Program-made: the position numbers and the translations under genes | Assembly: GCA_947069175.1 (NCBI GenBank) | Contig: CAMTDV010000013.1 | Coordinates: 24,989,857-25,053,856, forward strand | Direction of reading: 5' to 3' | DNA: 64,000 nucleotides | Source of the DNA: Scalesia atractyloides | Lineage: Eukaryota; Streptophyta; Magnoliopsida; Asterales; Asteraceae | The notes under the pieces: generated by a model | The model's database searches: none | Told to the model about the DNA's origin: nothing | The model's input: the letters and a program-made list of their open reading frames with translations, nothing else | In this document: one piece after another, positions 33,495 through 45,938 of the stretch | Numbering within the stretch: the stretch's first letter is position 1 | How the letters are laid out: each line of letters starts with the position of its first letter

Positions 33495-36400
33495 TGTCAC
33501 ACCCCGGATTTCTGACCCCGAAATCCAAACACCAGTGGGCCCGGGTGGGGAGTATCGTGACATCAGTTGATAACATCATTGTCAATTAAACATAGCACAA
33601 CGGAAGTCTTGGAGTAAAATTACTATTACAAACCAAATGTTCGGAGTTCGAAAATAAAATAATATACAGGCTTGTATAGAAGATCCACATGCGGATAATA
33701 AATTGTACATGAAAAGAATACAAAACAGACTTTAGGCAGATTTAGGATTTGCAAGATCCTCTATCACTACCGAGCACTCCGGCCTATTTTCGTATTGTAC
33801 CTGCAGATTAGTCTTTTGAAAATACGTCAGCTTTCGCTGGTAAATACACCCAACCGACTCGTTTTGAAAACATTTCAAAAATGTTTTAAGTGCGTATCAG
33901 CACAAAATCTTTTTATAACTTGGGTTAATTGACCGTCCAACCTTGTTAACAGATTTACTTGTTTGTCTTACATACGGGGCTCGGCATGAAAACCGAGACA
34001 CAATTAACGTACACACCACTTTGGACTCACGAAGGAGTCAATTCCTCCCAACCTTGTGGGAATGCATAATTGAGCGTTTATCGGGTGTATGCCTACACCC
34101 GCGCTAAGGTCGTGGCCATTTCGATTGTAATGAGCCGAGGATATCTAGGACACGGTAGTTAACCCCCGATGTTTAAATTATCAAACAAAACTGATTAAAA
34201 CAGAATATGCGGATCTCTATTCCGAACCGACGTTCGATTAATCCCATTTCCGACCAAGCGGTAATAATTTATCGTAACCCAAGCCCGTATAGGGGAAATA
34301 AGTCGAGAGTATTTACCTGAGCTAGTCTTCTTTAATTTAATAACTCAGCCATACACAAAAGGACTAAGTGCAGATAGCATTTACCTGCAAGTCTCTAGTC
34401 TGGATTATGGCATAAACTAGCCAATTAATTACTAACGGTCTTATTTAAGTCATAGATTTAGACCGACTAGCGTACTTAATCAAAACGTATGACGCTAGAT
34501 TAAACGATGATTGGATAGAATGTAGTTTAAACCCGACAAGTACCTTGACTTGTTTAATATGGGTAAACTATTAATATTCTGGATTTTGAGATTAAAATGA
34601 TAAGGTTAAACCCGTTTCGGTTGATTTCCGAAAAAAGGTTACATATACGTAACCGTGCGCATATTACCGATAACGGGTAACCAGATAAGTCATGGACAAG
34701 TTCTATATGTCTATATACTTTAAATAAGTTAAGATATTAATAGGATATCATCTTGTATGCCCTTAAAGTTTTAAAACGAAATTATGCCTCATAAGGGCAT
34801 TTTGGTAATTTCATACGTAATTTATAATTTATTTGGGATTCTGAGTTTATAACATGTACCTACTGTAAATATGTTTAAAATAAGTTTTAATATCAGTAGG
34901 TAACAAGTCTTGGTCCTTAAATATGGTTTAAAACCATACTATGCGCCGAAACGGCGCTTATGTCATAAAATGACGTCATTATGTGATGTTTACTAAAACT
35001 GACATTTGGATCAGATTAAAATGTTTAAAATATGTTATTTAATATAACATATCAGTAGGTAAATGATTTACCTTGAAAAGGTTGATTAAAACAATTTTAT
35101 AGTCACAAGGACTAAAACTGTCATTTATCGACATAGTTTAAGGACTTACTTGGAAACTCATTTTATAACTTGGTTAACATCCCAAATAATCCTACTTATA
35201 GTAATACATCAGTAGGAAGCTAATTTTTAAGTTCATTACCATTTAAAACCTTGTTTTATGCAAAAAGGACATTTTGGTCAAAGATGCCATAATTATGGAA
35301 CTTGCGCATAAACTTGGATTCTGATTATGATCATGTAATATAACCTCAGAGGGTTATGCTACATTATATTACGATCATAATACAACTTTAGATCAGTATC
35401 TAACTAATCTAAATCGGGTCAAAATTGAAAGTCAAAGCAGAAGTCAAACTTCGCGACTTTCGGTTGCGAACCGACCCTAGAACTGAAATTGACGAGCCGA
35501 ACATGTTCATACATGTTCTAATAATTATTACCAACTTGTTTAAGCGTCAAAACAGATAACGTATATAATATCAATTTATGATTTTTCCGAAAAATGGCCT
35601 GTTTGACTTTTTAATAACTTAACTTTGACCCGTCAATTGGTCTAGCAAACGTGATCTTCAGGAGGTGCCCTTTATAGGGACTAACACCTACCTTACAATG
35701 ATCACTTAGCCATGTTCATTTCAAACAATGGCTGGACCATAATGGTCTTAACCGAAAGTCAAGGCGTTTGCCGTAAAACGCTTGACTTTTGCTATAGAAG
35801 CCTATAAACGAAAATGCACAAAGAAGGAACACTTACCAGTGATTCCTAGATGCAAAAGAACTAAGTTGGATTGCTCCTTTTAGTTAGGAACTTCCAGAGG
35901 AGGGAGAAAAGATGAAATGAGAAGGTGCAAGTTGGAATGGTGAACTAATGCACCTATTTGTACTTGGAGAGCTCAAAGGAGGTCAAGCCAGGTGTTTAGG
36001 GGTGTAAGGAAAAGCTTACAAGTTTCTCAAAATGTGGCATAGCAGATTAGAAGAGCCATGGTTTCGTTTTAATGGTTTTGGCATTTTTGCTTGAAGGCCA
36101 AACAAACTTTCTGCGTCAGAGCCTGCCTCGCGGGCGCGAGAGACACAGGCCATGTCTCTCGCGGCCCGCGACCGCCTCTAATTCAGTTTCAAAATTTGAC
36201 ACTTTGACCCCTTAACTTTAATAAGCTTATAAAAACCTTTTTAAACACCTTTTTGGCACATTTAACCCTCCGTAGCCAATACTTGGCATACCCGGGATTA
36301 TGCCCGGACATTGTCGAGCTCTCAGTTCGTTAAAAGGTCACTCAGAGGTATAAATTAACATGTTGACACTTTTAATCCCTCCAGAATCCAACTTTCACAT

Positions 36401-36776
36401 ATTTACATAATTGAACTCTCTTGTCCAACAAATGGCACATATGAGAGTTAGGACTTCACAAAGGATCACTTAGAGGCTTATTACAAGCATGTTGATTCCG
36501 ATGTCACTCAGAGGCTAGGCATGTTGACACAACGGTCACTCAGAGGCCAGTTTCAAGCATGTTGACGTATCAGTCACTCAGAGGCTAATGATTTAAGCAT
36601 GTTGACATATCAGTCACTCAGAGGCTGTTATTTATGCATGTTGACATCGGTTCGTCACTCAGAGGCTCAGATTATAGCATGTTGACGCCTTTAGTCCTTA
36701 TTGGTCTTTGACAGACTATTTTTAAAATACAACACGTGTCACTATATTATTAGACACGATTTTACAGGGTGTTACA
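33495..36776 (-). repeat. 5' LTR of element 1 (right copy)
   Basis: 3282 bp with intact TGTCACACCCC and GGTGTTACA ends. It contains the hairpin (about 36136-36162), the altered TATA region (35953-35963) and seven U3 repeats (36337-36695). Confidence 0.95.
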
Positions 36777-36781
36777 GATGT
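36777..36781. other. Target-site duplication of element 1, right copy
   Basis: GATGT directly after the LTR, pairing with GGTGT at 13841-13845 with one mismatch. Confidence 0.6.
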
Positions 36782-37069
36782 TTTTATGAGTTATAATTCT
36801 GTTCTTTATAAGATGTATGCCTTCAATATACATGTTGTGGTGTTTTTATGAGTTAGGGTGTTATTTCAAATTCGAAAATCCCTACAATAACTGCCAAAAA
36901 TCGGTTGCATATATTCATTCCATAATTAGATTTTATTAGTTAAATTACACTTATATCATTAAACTACCAAAATAAAAAGGGACACATGTCACCTCCATAA
37001 TCTTTCTTATCCTTCTCACACTTTTAAATTTTCTCACATGAACCTCTATTATATATATATATTATATAT

Positions 37070-39345
37070 ATATTAAGAATTTGAAACTTGAACGATTTTA
37101 TTGGTGACCCTTATTATGTTATATCCATCATTACACCCGTTTATGTATAATATATCTACAATTTGAGCTTTGTAACATATTTACACAAACGTTAACATAT
37201 CATCAAATATCATAGTGCACGTATTCCACCAACTTATATATTTATCATTTTTAAATCATTTTATACATGCAATAACCTCACAAGCTAACCTATGTATTAT
37301 TTTCTTGCTTAACAAATAAGTTGTATATCAACATGTTTTTTTAACGAAACTATTGTTTTAACTGTAAAGTACACATGCATAGTACTACATCCTACTATCA
37401 TGTTATAACTTATCATTCCACATACTACATACTCATGTTCATATATCACATCACAACATGCAAAGTTCATCCTTGAACAACTCGTTTTCGCGTACGTCAA
37501 AATATGCGTATTTTTAACATTTCACTAACATTTTTAGGGGTCAGAAGTCACGTATAACTAGCCGAACACCATGGATACTTAATATAAGTTTATCTACTTA
37601 TATTTATCATGAAAATATCATTTTATAACCTGATCTAAATCAGTTTTGCAAAAATTACTTTAAAAGCCGATTTTTATCGTTTTTAACACATAGTCTTGTA
37701 CCAAACTTTACTATAATCATCACAAATCGTCACGACTTCATATTTTAACAAAATACATGTTATTTACTGAATAAAAGGTACTAATATTCATATTAGTGCA
37801 GATTTCATGTAAATCAAATAAATCATGTATTTTACCAATTTTACTACTTTTTAAGCTTCAAGTACAGCATGCAAAGCTACCAAACTTATAATATGTCTTT
37901 GTGTTATCCAAACACATACTATAACATCATTTTAATATGAATATAATCTGATTTAATTCACTTTTCTTATATCATTCCATTTCATCACAAATTCACTATC
38001 ATACCATCATTTTATCATCACCAACACTTACATACAAGTACTTAATGCATGATCATCATCTCATTATCATCTAGCCATTTAAAATCATCCAACATTCATT
38101 CATTATCTTCCATATAAGCCAAGACATTATCTTAAATCCAATCATGCATACAATCATCAAGACTTAATGCATGTAACGTTTATACACTAGTGAACAAAAC
38201 TCAAGTGTATGCATACATATATACATATATACGACACATACATGCATAGATACACATCCATCCAAGAAATCACTTTTTCATTCATTCATATTTAATCATA
38301 CAAACTTTTACAAAAACCCTTTTTGATCATACATGCAATCATCTTAAGAATCATATCAATCAAGACTCAACTTAAAATCAAAACACAACCACTAACCCAT
38401 ACACACACACTCACGGCTACATATATAACACACATATATCACTATTTTTGTTTGATTTAAAACCATTTGTTGTTTAGATTTCAAGTACTATGAAGAATCC
38501 GTGTGTTTGAGAATCCTTCTATCATCATCATCATTAAGAAACAAGAACATGAATTTGAAAATGGGTTTATACCTTTAAAGAATATAAGTGGGGTTTGATG
38601 AGATTTTTGATGATGATGATAAGATTGTTCCTCCTTGAAATCAACTTGGATTCACCTTTGGATCTTCAAATGAACTTGAAACCAACTTGGTATGGCCTTG
38701 GATCTTCAAGATTTGAACAAAAATTGACAATGGAAGTGGAGTGGAGGTGGGTTCAGTCGTTAATGGCAAAGAGGAAGAGAGGTGGGCACCCAAGAAGCCA
38801 CCACCACTCATGCACACGCACATCTCACATATACATACGTATATATATTATATATTCTTGCATAAACAGGTATTTAACTGACTACGGGGTATTTTAACTC
38901 GCATATTATTCGCGTTTTAAGGCGTTTTAAATTATTTTTATCATTTTATAAAAAATAACTCGCCATAATATTGCGGAATAATATATTATTTGCCATGATT
39001 GGCTTTGTCGTTTAATTTTTGTAAGATACGTGCGGTATTGCGTAGTACGCACTTAAATTTCGCAAAACAGTGTTTTTAAGCTTTTTACTTAATTTTTTCT
39101 CACGGATATGATAAAAATAGCATTTTAATCATAACGGAATATTTTTAGGATTTTAACACTAATAGGGCGGTCACAACGTTCCTTTCCATTTTGTTCGTTA
39201 CGCGATAAAAATATATCATATTTTTGCCAACATAATAAAAGTTTGGACTTCGCAACACATCAAATTAAGTAAAATATAATGCCTTTATTCATTGATAACA
39301 CGTGCTACACTAGTAGGTATAGACTCTAAATAGACGGGTGTCACA
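37070..39345 (-). mobile_element. Unassigned LTR-like segment, possibly a solo LTR
   Basis: Read on the minus strand it begins at 39345 with TGTGACACCCGT, the kind of start seen in Ty3/gypsy LTRs. It then has AT-rich U3-like DNA, a CT-rich leader-like part with CTTCTTGGGTGCCC and repeated ATCATCATC, and long AT-rich sequence. The other end could not be fixed, and neither a primer site nor a target duplication was found. ORFs within (37309-37500, 38595-38897) are not protein-like. Confidence 0.4.
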
Positions 39346-39690
39346 TCGGCAGCCATCGTCCTTTCCACAAAACACTTCTTCTCTTTCGCGTGTACATTTC
39401 AACGCCTCTTTCACTTTACCCGCAACCGGATATGATTTAATCTCAACCGAATGAGCCACCACTTTAGGCATATAACCATTGAAAATTTCCTGTGTAGTTT
39501 CACTCAAACCATCATGAAGCAAAGGGTACAACTTCTTGTCATTTTGGTCAAGTACTTGAAATTCCTTCAATGTATAAATATACCCAGAGGCATAACCGTT
39601 CATAGCAATCTGCAACTCTATGAAAGATTCATGCTACAAATACTCTTTAGGAACCTGCAAAACAAACTTCCTGTTGATTTTCATATGTTG
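39346..39690 (-). pseudogene. Truncated coding-like fragment of unknown origin
   Basis: The minus-strand reading frame from about 39690 to 39346 has protein-like composition (LKEFQVLDQNDKKLYPLLHD, FNGYMPKVVAHSVEIKSYP). One internal stop lies near 39638, ahead of the first internal Met (39615). At 39345 the frame runs straight into the start of the LTR-like segment and then stops. I do not recognise the family. It may be an exon of a host gene or a fragment of another transposon, cut off by the LTR insertion. No promoter or splice structure is supported. Confidence 0.4.
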
Positions 39691-39911
39691 TAATAATATT
39701 GATTACATCTCTAAACTGACCTGAGTGATAAATTGCCAATGTATTTCTCCAATCGCCTTTTTATAAAAACGTTGATCGGATATCCATATCTCAGGTATGT
39801 ATATGCGAAAATAAAAAGTTACATTACGCATCACGCTTTTGATACTTTTGGTTTACTGGCGTCAGAGACTGTGGACCTACTTAGTCGAGTTCAAAAGTTC
39901 ATGCATAGTAA

Positions 39912-40727
39912 GGCCATGTGTAGTCATAAAGCCCCTTTGTAGGGCGTTATGCGAAAAGTGACGGATTGTGTAAGAGAGGGGCTTTACGGGGTTTTAAATT
40001 ATATATATATATATATAATATAATATATATGTGGAGAGTTCAAATGAGAAGAAAAATTTTGTAAGAATAAAAAGAATAACTTTTAAACCATAGAAATTCT
40101 CCATTTACTTCATTTAACGTGTGTATTTAATATTATGAAAAATGGCATATATGTAAATCTATAATTGTCATTAATTAGCTAATTAATTAAACTTGTAACT
40201 ATTTTTTTAATATACTTTTCAAGATAAAATAACTTATGTTGAAGAACAATTTTCGACATGTGTAGGATAAATTTTAGTATGTGTAAATAAATTTTGAAAT
40301 GTGTAGGGTAAATTTACATGTGTGTAGGGTAGATTCCGATAAGTATAAGATATGTGTATGATAAATTTTGAAATGTGTAGGATATAGTGTTTTTGTTTTA
40401 TTAATGAGGGATAACATAATTAATGAGAGTAGTTATAAACTATTTAATGTTTTACCATTATGTTCTTTCTTCTTTTTCTTCTCACATAAAATTTATTCTT
40501 AAATGAACCTTCCCATATGTATATAAATATATATATGTATATATATATATGTATATATATATGTATGTATGTATATGTGTGTGAGTGGGGAAGGAATGAT
40601 CACGCTATGATATTCATCGCAGGAGGGCAAAAAAATTACCTTATAGCGCCGGTCGTAGTGGGTAGCCGGGCGCTATGGGGTGCCATAGAGGGTTCCGGCG
40701 GTATATACCGCCCCACTACATTGGGTC
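39912..40727. mobile_element. PIF/Harbinger-like element with TAA target duplication
   Basis: The ends are GGCCATGTGTAG on the left and, inverted, GACCCAATGTAG on the right, each directly flanked by TAA (39909-39911 and 40728-40730). Subterminal parts are GC-rich (AAAGCCCC, GGGCGTTATGCG; TAGCGCC, GGGCGCTATGGGG) and the middle is a TA-rich tract containing a second MITE. No transposase. The short TIRs and 3-bp TAA duplication fit Harbinger, but the TIR match is imperfect. Confidence 0.55.
40031..40514. mobile_element. MITE with AGAAGAAAAATTTT-type TIRs in a (TA)n tract
   Basis: The left end (40031-40080) has GTTCAAATGAGAAGAAAAAT then TAAGAATAAAAAGAA. The right end (40462-40514) inverted has GGTTCATTTAAGAATAAATT and GAGAAGAAAAAGAAG. 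The interior has repeats of ATGTGTAGGATAAATTTT (about 40255-40390). Flanks are (TA)n on both sides. The termini resemble those of the element at 13251-37046. Confidence 0.6.
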
Positions 40728-40730
40728 TAA

Positions 40731-42277
40731 TGTTATGACCACGAGATCTATGGACGTAGTTTTTAAAGGACTTCGTTTTGCTATTCAAAAGAGTGATTGT
40801 TGCCCTTTTTTCATCTATCTCGATGTAAATTCATTTTATTTTCTTTTTATAAAATAATATGATTAAAGTAAAATTATTTTTTATTTCCTACTTGTTATAA
40901 CAAACAATCAAGAATGTTCATGAACTTATAGATGTTAATTGTTATTTCGTTAGGTATGTATCATTGGTTCGCAAGGAGCGTTTTGGAGGTGTGGTGGATG
41001 AGGATAATATGAGGGATGGACGGTGGTTTTGTGGTGACGACCGCAGTTGCTAAAAAGGGAAAGAAAGGTAACTAAGACTATTTTTTTGGTAACTTTTGTC
41101 TAGGTTGATTTTCATTTGTAAAAATAATATTAGTTGTATTAAAATTAAAAAAAAGATTGAAATCCAAGATCAGGTTGTCGGAGCAACTAGATCATCCAAA
41201 ATCATGCTTAACTTCATCCATTTGTCCAAACTTGATTGATGCATCATTTTTTATTAATTACTATTTCCCCCGTTAATTTGATTAGTCAAATAATTTTTTT
41301 ATAACTAAACTTACAATAAAAACTAAATATACCATATTTCTTAAAATAATTTTCTAAACATCCTGTGTAAGTTTTATTAAAACCAGATTTTGTTAAACAA
41401 CCACATTTTTAATATAAATAAATATATATTTAATAAAAGTTGGTTTAGGTTAGGTTATTAATGGGAATGAAAGGTTGGATTATGTAGAATGAACAAAGAG
41501 AAATTAGTTTTAAATTAGTGTAAAGGGTGGGTAGGTAATTAGTTTTTACTTTTTTTAATTGTTATATCTTTAACCTCAAGGGTAAAATAGATATTTTATT
41601 CACTTAATTGAGAAAGCTAACGTAAGTTTGTGATAAAGATCACCCGAGTTTTAAATTTTGCAATCACTGGTACCAACTCTGTAATTATTGAACCTATCAG
41701 GCATTTAACTCTTAATTTTCGTTTCTTATCCGTTTGATTTATCTCCGTATCTTCTCTTATTGTTAACACTAACCAACAGAAAGCTAATCGCACAAATTTG
41801 GAGGGTCAAACTAACATAAAGCTACACTAAATACCCATTATCGATGAACATTTTGGCTCACCTGAGGATCGTCCAGAGGGTCAACGGACCACCTGAACCC
41901 CCTCTGGTTCCGTCGATGGACTCATTTAATACTCGAAAATTTGAAAAAACCTCAAAAAAATAAATATCTATTTATTATGTTGACTTTTAAACAAATTCAA
42001 TGCATCGTATAATCCATTAAATGAATAAAGACTTTAATCGACCATTTTATGTACAAAATACTATTTAAAAAAATTGTATTCTTAATTTATAAACAAGTAA
42101 ATAGATATAAAAATTAGTAATATTAACATAACTTGTTTAATTATAGTTATAATGGTTTAGAGTTTGTGAAATTTTAAACTTGACTAAAAGGTTTGTTTAG
42201 TAAGTTATCTAATATGTTAGGTTGAAATGAAAAATCTAATTTTATTTCCTTAGGGTGATTTTATTACACCTAACTAT
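40731..42277. other. Intergenic DNA, nothing supported
   Basis: AT-rich, with no domain-bearing ORF or RNA gene. A modest local inverted similarity (CCAGAGGGTCAACGG / CCCCTCTGGTTCCG) lies at about 41870-41920. Confidence 0.5.
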
Positions 42278-42634
42278 TTGCTATTTACACCAAGTGATGT
42301 GACATTAATAAGTATATATTTGTTTTTTCTTTTATATCTTCCGATTTATAACGTTTTACTAAAAGCGAATACGGTTTTGCGATAGCTTATTTTTATCTAC
42401 GTTTTATGTAAATTTTATAAAAAAATGAATATAAAATTTTATAACGACTTATAAATGTTAAATTTGATACGACTTCTTTTTTTATAAAATTTATAGCAAA
42501 ACATAGATAAAAAATAAACTATCGCAAAACCATATACGTTTTTAATAAAATATTATATATCGTAAGTTATAAAAGAAAAACCCAAGTATGTACTTGTTAA
42601 TGTCACATCATTTGATACAAATAATAAAAGTTAA
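42278..42634. mobile_element. AT-rich foldback MITE
   Basis: The left arm (GTGATGTGACATTAATAAGT ... GGTTTTGCGATAGC ... ATCTACGTTTTATG) recurs inverted in the right arm (CTATCGCAAAACC ... AATGTCACATCAT), arms about 140 bp each around a short centre. Outer ends and target duplication are not clear. The transcript would form a long hairpin. Confidence 0.65.
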
Positions 42635-44269
42635 ACCAAATATAAACATTGAGTGTAAATAGAAGGATGTTTCATTAGCCTTCTTCCATATATGGCGTTT
42701 CCATTTCTGTTTCAAATTTCCGAATTTGACTAAATGATTCAACCCAATTAAACTACCAGATTAAAGGCGAAATCATTCAACACAATCAAACTGTATAAAC
42801 CAACAGACAATGGGAAATCTTTGGGTTTAAAACATTAAGCCATGCCATTTTGCTTCGCCACTTCTGATTTGGGTTGGGGGGGAGGGGGGGTTGTATCCGG
42901 GGATCGAGGGCTTGGGGTTTGTTTTAGTTTGATTTTGCCGAGTTACATGTAGGTGTGTTTGTCGTGTGTATGTGCTTGTTATGTCGTGTGGGTGTGTTTG
43001 TGTTATGAATCATATTGGTCCACTTTGGGCCCAATTTAGCAGCCTGTTAAGGAGCCCAACAAGATAACATGGTTGGATCGTGAAGTAAGCATCACATAGT
43101 ATAAAGCAGAAGAAATCGAGATAGTAGCTTAAGAAGTGAATACTGTTACAATGGTCCGAGTTCTTTCCCATCTCATACTCTAAATCTGTTTCCTACGTGT
43201 GGTGTTGAGGATGAGTGTGAAAGGGGGCTAATAAAAATATGAGTGTCTGTGGACTGTGCGTATGTGTTGTGTGAGGCATTATGTATGTCAATGTGTGTTA
43301 TATATATGCATGGGGTGTATGTGATGCATGAGTGTGGTTTAAATGACATGCATATATTGTTTTATATCTTTAAATCGGTCATCTAAATGTAATAGAAATA
43401 TTAACTATTATGTGTTAGAGTCAATTTAATATCTCATGATTTTAGTTAATCATTATGAAAATAGAAAAAAAAACTTATTTTTAAGAAAAAAATATAACAT
43501 GTCTTCTAAAGTGATAAATGTGATGACTTATAATATTTATATGATTTAAATATTGGAAAGTATTTTCATTCGTTTGCAATATTTGAAAAATTTAAGTGAT
43601 TTTGTGAATAAACATGTTAAGAATAAAAGTCTCGATTCTGGGAATATCAATCAACCAATAAGCCACAAATCACATAATTGAAGTTATAAATATGATTCAA
43701 CCAAAATACATTGTTGGATATAGTATTCATTAACGATGAGTAGATTGTTTTTGCTTTGATTGGTTAAATTAAGGTACAGTTTCTTTTAAATCATAAATAA
43801 TTTTATTTTTCGTTACTTGTTAGTACGAATTCTGTTTCTGTTTCATGTTAGTATAAATTTGTATCCGTTACTAAGGTCCTTCTACATAGAAATTATGAGA
43901 ATGCGTGGTTGAGAGACGAACTCTTTTACAAGGTAGATCTATCTACTTTTTAGCGATCGTACATAGCATTATGACCCATTCATTTTTACTCCTTTGTGAC
44001 CTAAAACATACTTTAGTGAAGTACCTTTGGTGAATTTTTTTGGTAGGTAATGAATTATAATCAGCGTTGAAGCAAACATTGTTTGATTTTCATGAAGCTC
44101 GATCTTACAACATAAATTGCTTCGATCTTTAGTAAGCTTAATTGCTTCTCCCGGAACAAAGATTCATCAAGATCTCAACTCACATCTATACTCAAATTAT
44201 AGCAATACTATACTCAAACTAAATAGAATAAAATGTTTGTTTCTATGGTGTATTATATATATATTATAT

Positions 44270-44326
<57 letters not shown>

Positions 44327-45242
44327 CGTGTGTGTGTGTGTTAATGAATGAAAAAGTTATGAGTGTTTAAAACTCGTGAGGTTAGTTAGTTTATTATAAA
44401 AAGATAAAGTATAACTACTAATTAATTAACCAGAATTTGGTTAAGGAAAAGAGAATTAAAGTGTAATTAAGATGAAATGATTAAATTATAATTAGTGTTT
44501 GAAAGATTAATTTACCCTTATTTTAGGTTGTACCTTAGCATAAAAAATGTTATTAACTTTTGGATATCTTAAAGTATCCTTGTTAAATGCATTATATATA
44601 GTATAGATACACAAATGTGTGTTTCAAATAAGAACTTTTCAATATTGCGAGAACTCATGGAAAACAATCCAAATAATTATCTTATCTAGAATATAACATT
44701 ATCATTTAAATGTAACATTGTTATATGAATTAATAAGCATACATTTACATGTATATATGTGTAAGTTTTATCATTTACAATTTACATTTACAAATTATAT
44801 ATAAAACTCAAGACTATTTATTGAGAGAATAGAGGAAAGAAAAATTCATAAATTCGAGAGAAAAATCATTTAAAATCTTACATTCATATATTATTTTTAT
44901 AGTACAATGGTTCTAATTAGTTTCACATAAGTTCTGATGATATTTGGAGTTCTAACTTGATCCCTTAAGATATGTTAACTTGTAGTTAACCGCCAGTGGT
45001 TAAAAAGGATACTTAAGCTAGCAACCACTAAAATTGGTATAACCATCAACTACATATGATTTGGATCGGATGATCCCTCATAAACAGTTTTTTTTAACCA
45101 TCATGCATCATCTGAAATTGGTTATCAGTCATACTTGATAGTTCTATAAACGTTAATTCATATTTCATGAAAGACCTAAGAAACCAGGGCCGAGTCGAAA
45201 TGAGCTAGCTAAAAACAGGAAATAAATAAAACCTTTAATAAA
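42635..45242. other. Intergenic DNA with simple repeats
   Basis: Includes a G-run region at about 42876-42892 (G-quadruplex-prone), GT-rich DNA at 42940-43020 and 43220-43340, and a compound microsatellite at 44252-44342. The ORF at 44117-44344 runs into the microsatellite and is not a gene. Confidence 0.5.
44252..44342. repeat. Compound (TA)n-(TG)n microsatellite
   Basis: About 58 bp of TA-rich repeat followed by about 30 bp of TG repeat with one GC interruption. Confidence 0.9.
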
Positions 45243-45929
45243 GAGATATTGAATTTAAATAACCTCAACATTCACTTATTTACCTATAATACTCCCAACT
45301 TTCGATTTGTACCACAGCACTCCAACTTTCAACTTATATTCCTCTGACACTCCCTAACTAACTAAATAATAGTATATCGATAATATTTGTAAATATAGTA
45401 AATATATCACATTCCTTGTATGATGCAAATTAGGTGTAATCTCCCAAAATAGAGGAGATCTCTAATTATTTAATGGAATGAATGTTGAGGAAGGATCCAT
45501 CGATCTCGTTGGAACTTTATCAATGAACCTTAACCCAGTTAGCTGATATTAGATACTATGTCATCTAAAATGCCATGTCAGCTGTCACATCAGTTGCCAC
45601 GTCATCAAAAAATGCCGTGTCAGCTGCCACATCATAAAAATGCCACATCAACTGTCACGTCATAAAAAATGCCGCGTCAGCTGCCATGTCATCAAAAAAT
45701 GCCACATCAGCTATCACGTCATCAAAAATGCCACATCAGCTGCCACGTCAACAAAAAGAGGGCCACATCTGATGCCACATCAGCAAAAACTAACTGGTAC
45801 AGGTTTCAGTTAGTTAAGAAGTGTTAGAGAAAAATAAGTTGAAAGTTGGGAGTGCTGGTGTACAAATCAAAGGTTGGGAGTCTTATTATCCAATTGATAA
45901 AAGTTGAGGTTATTAAAATCCAATATCCC
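45243..45929. mobile_element. Non-autonomous Mutator-like element with exact 9-bp target duplication
   Basis: TTTAATAAA occurs at 45234-45242 and 45930-45938. Just inside, the left end GAGATATTGAATTTAAATAA matches the inverted right end GGGATATTGGATTTTAATAA, and similarity between the ends extends about 125 bp (ACTCCCAACTTTCGATTTGTA, CAACTTTCAACTTAT). A 9-bp duplication with long TIRs is characteristic of the Mutator superfamily. No transposase. The centre is an array of ACGT-containing repeats. Confidence 0.85.
45571..45785. repeat. GCCACGTCA repeat array inside the Mutator-like element
   Basis: About ten irregular copies of TGCCACRTCAG(C/T) units separated by short A-runs (for example TGCCACGTCAACAAAAAG). 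Many contain ACGTCA or CACGTC cores, which resemble binding cores of plant bZIP factors. Confidence 0.8.
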
Positions 45930-45938
45930 TTTAATAAA

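Larger units (their letters stand above)
13846..36776 (-). mobile_element. Retroelement 1: Ty3/gypsy chromovirus-type LTR retrotransposon (family A), with nested element 2
   Basis: Two LTRs (13846-17147, 33495-36776) with TG...CA ends and near-perfect 5-bp target duplications bracket, in minus-strand order: initiator-Met primer site, accessory ORF, 64-bp tandem array, gag, protease, RT, RNase H, integrase, chromodomain and polypurine tract. Domain order and the chromodomain place it among chromoviruses. Long LTRs and overall make-up fit the Tekay/Del lineage, which is my inference. Removing nested element 2 (22136-31366) leaves about 13.7 kb. All reading frames are interrupted, so it is not autonomous now. 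The LTRs differ visibly by many substitutions and several small indels, making it older than element 2. Confidence 0.95.
13251..37046. mobile_element. MITE-like element with about 45-bp TIRs, split by retroelement 1
   Basis: The left end (13251-13300) carries GAGAAAATTTAAAAGTGTAA then GAAGGATAAGAAAG. The right end (37001-37046), read inverted, has the same order with few changes. Both ends abut TATATA sequence, so insertion into a (TA)n tract is likely. Excluding retroelement 1 (13846-36776) the element would be about 0.86 kb, non-coding, with an interior of short repeats based on GTGTTTTTATGAGTTA that occur on both sides of the insertion. A related element, also embedded in TA-rich tracts, is at 40031-40514. 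Confidence 0.6.

Noticed and set aside
38595..38897. 100-codon ORF rich in Met/Leu then basic residues
   Set aside because: It lies in the leader-like part of the unassigned LTR segment and overlaps an antisense ORF. Composition follows the ATG/ATC repeat.
44117..44344. 75-codon ORF ending in YIYIYIY / CVCVCV
   Set aside because: The second half is the translated (TA)n-(TG)n microsatellite.
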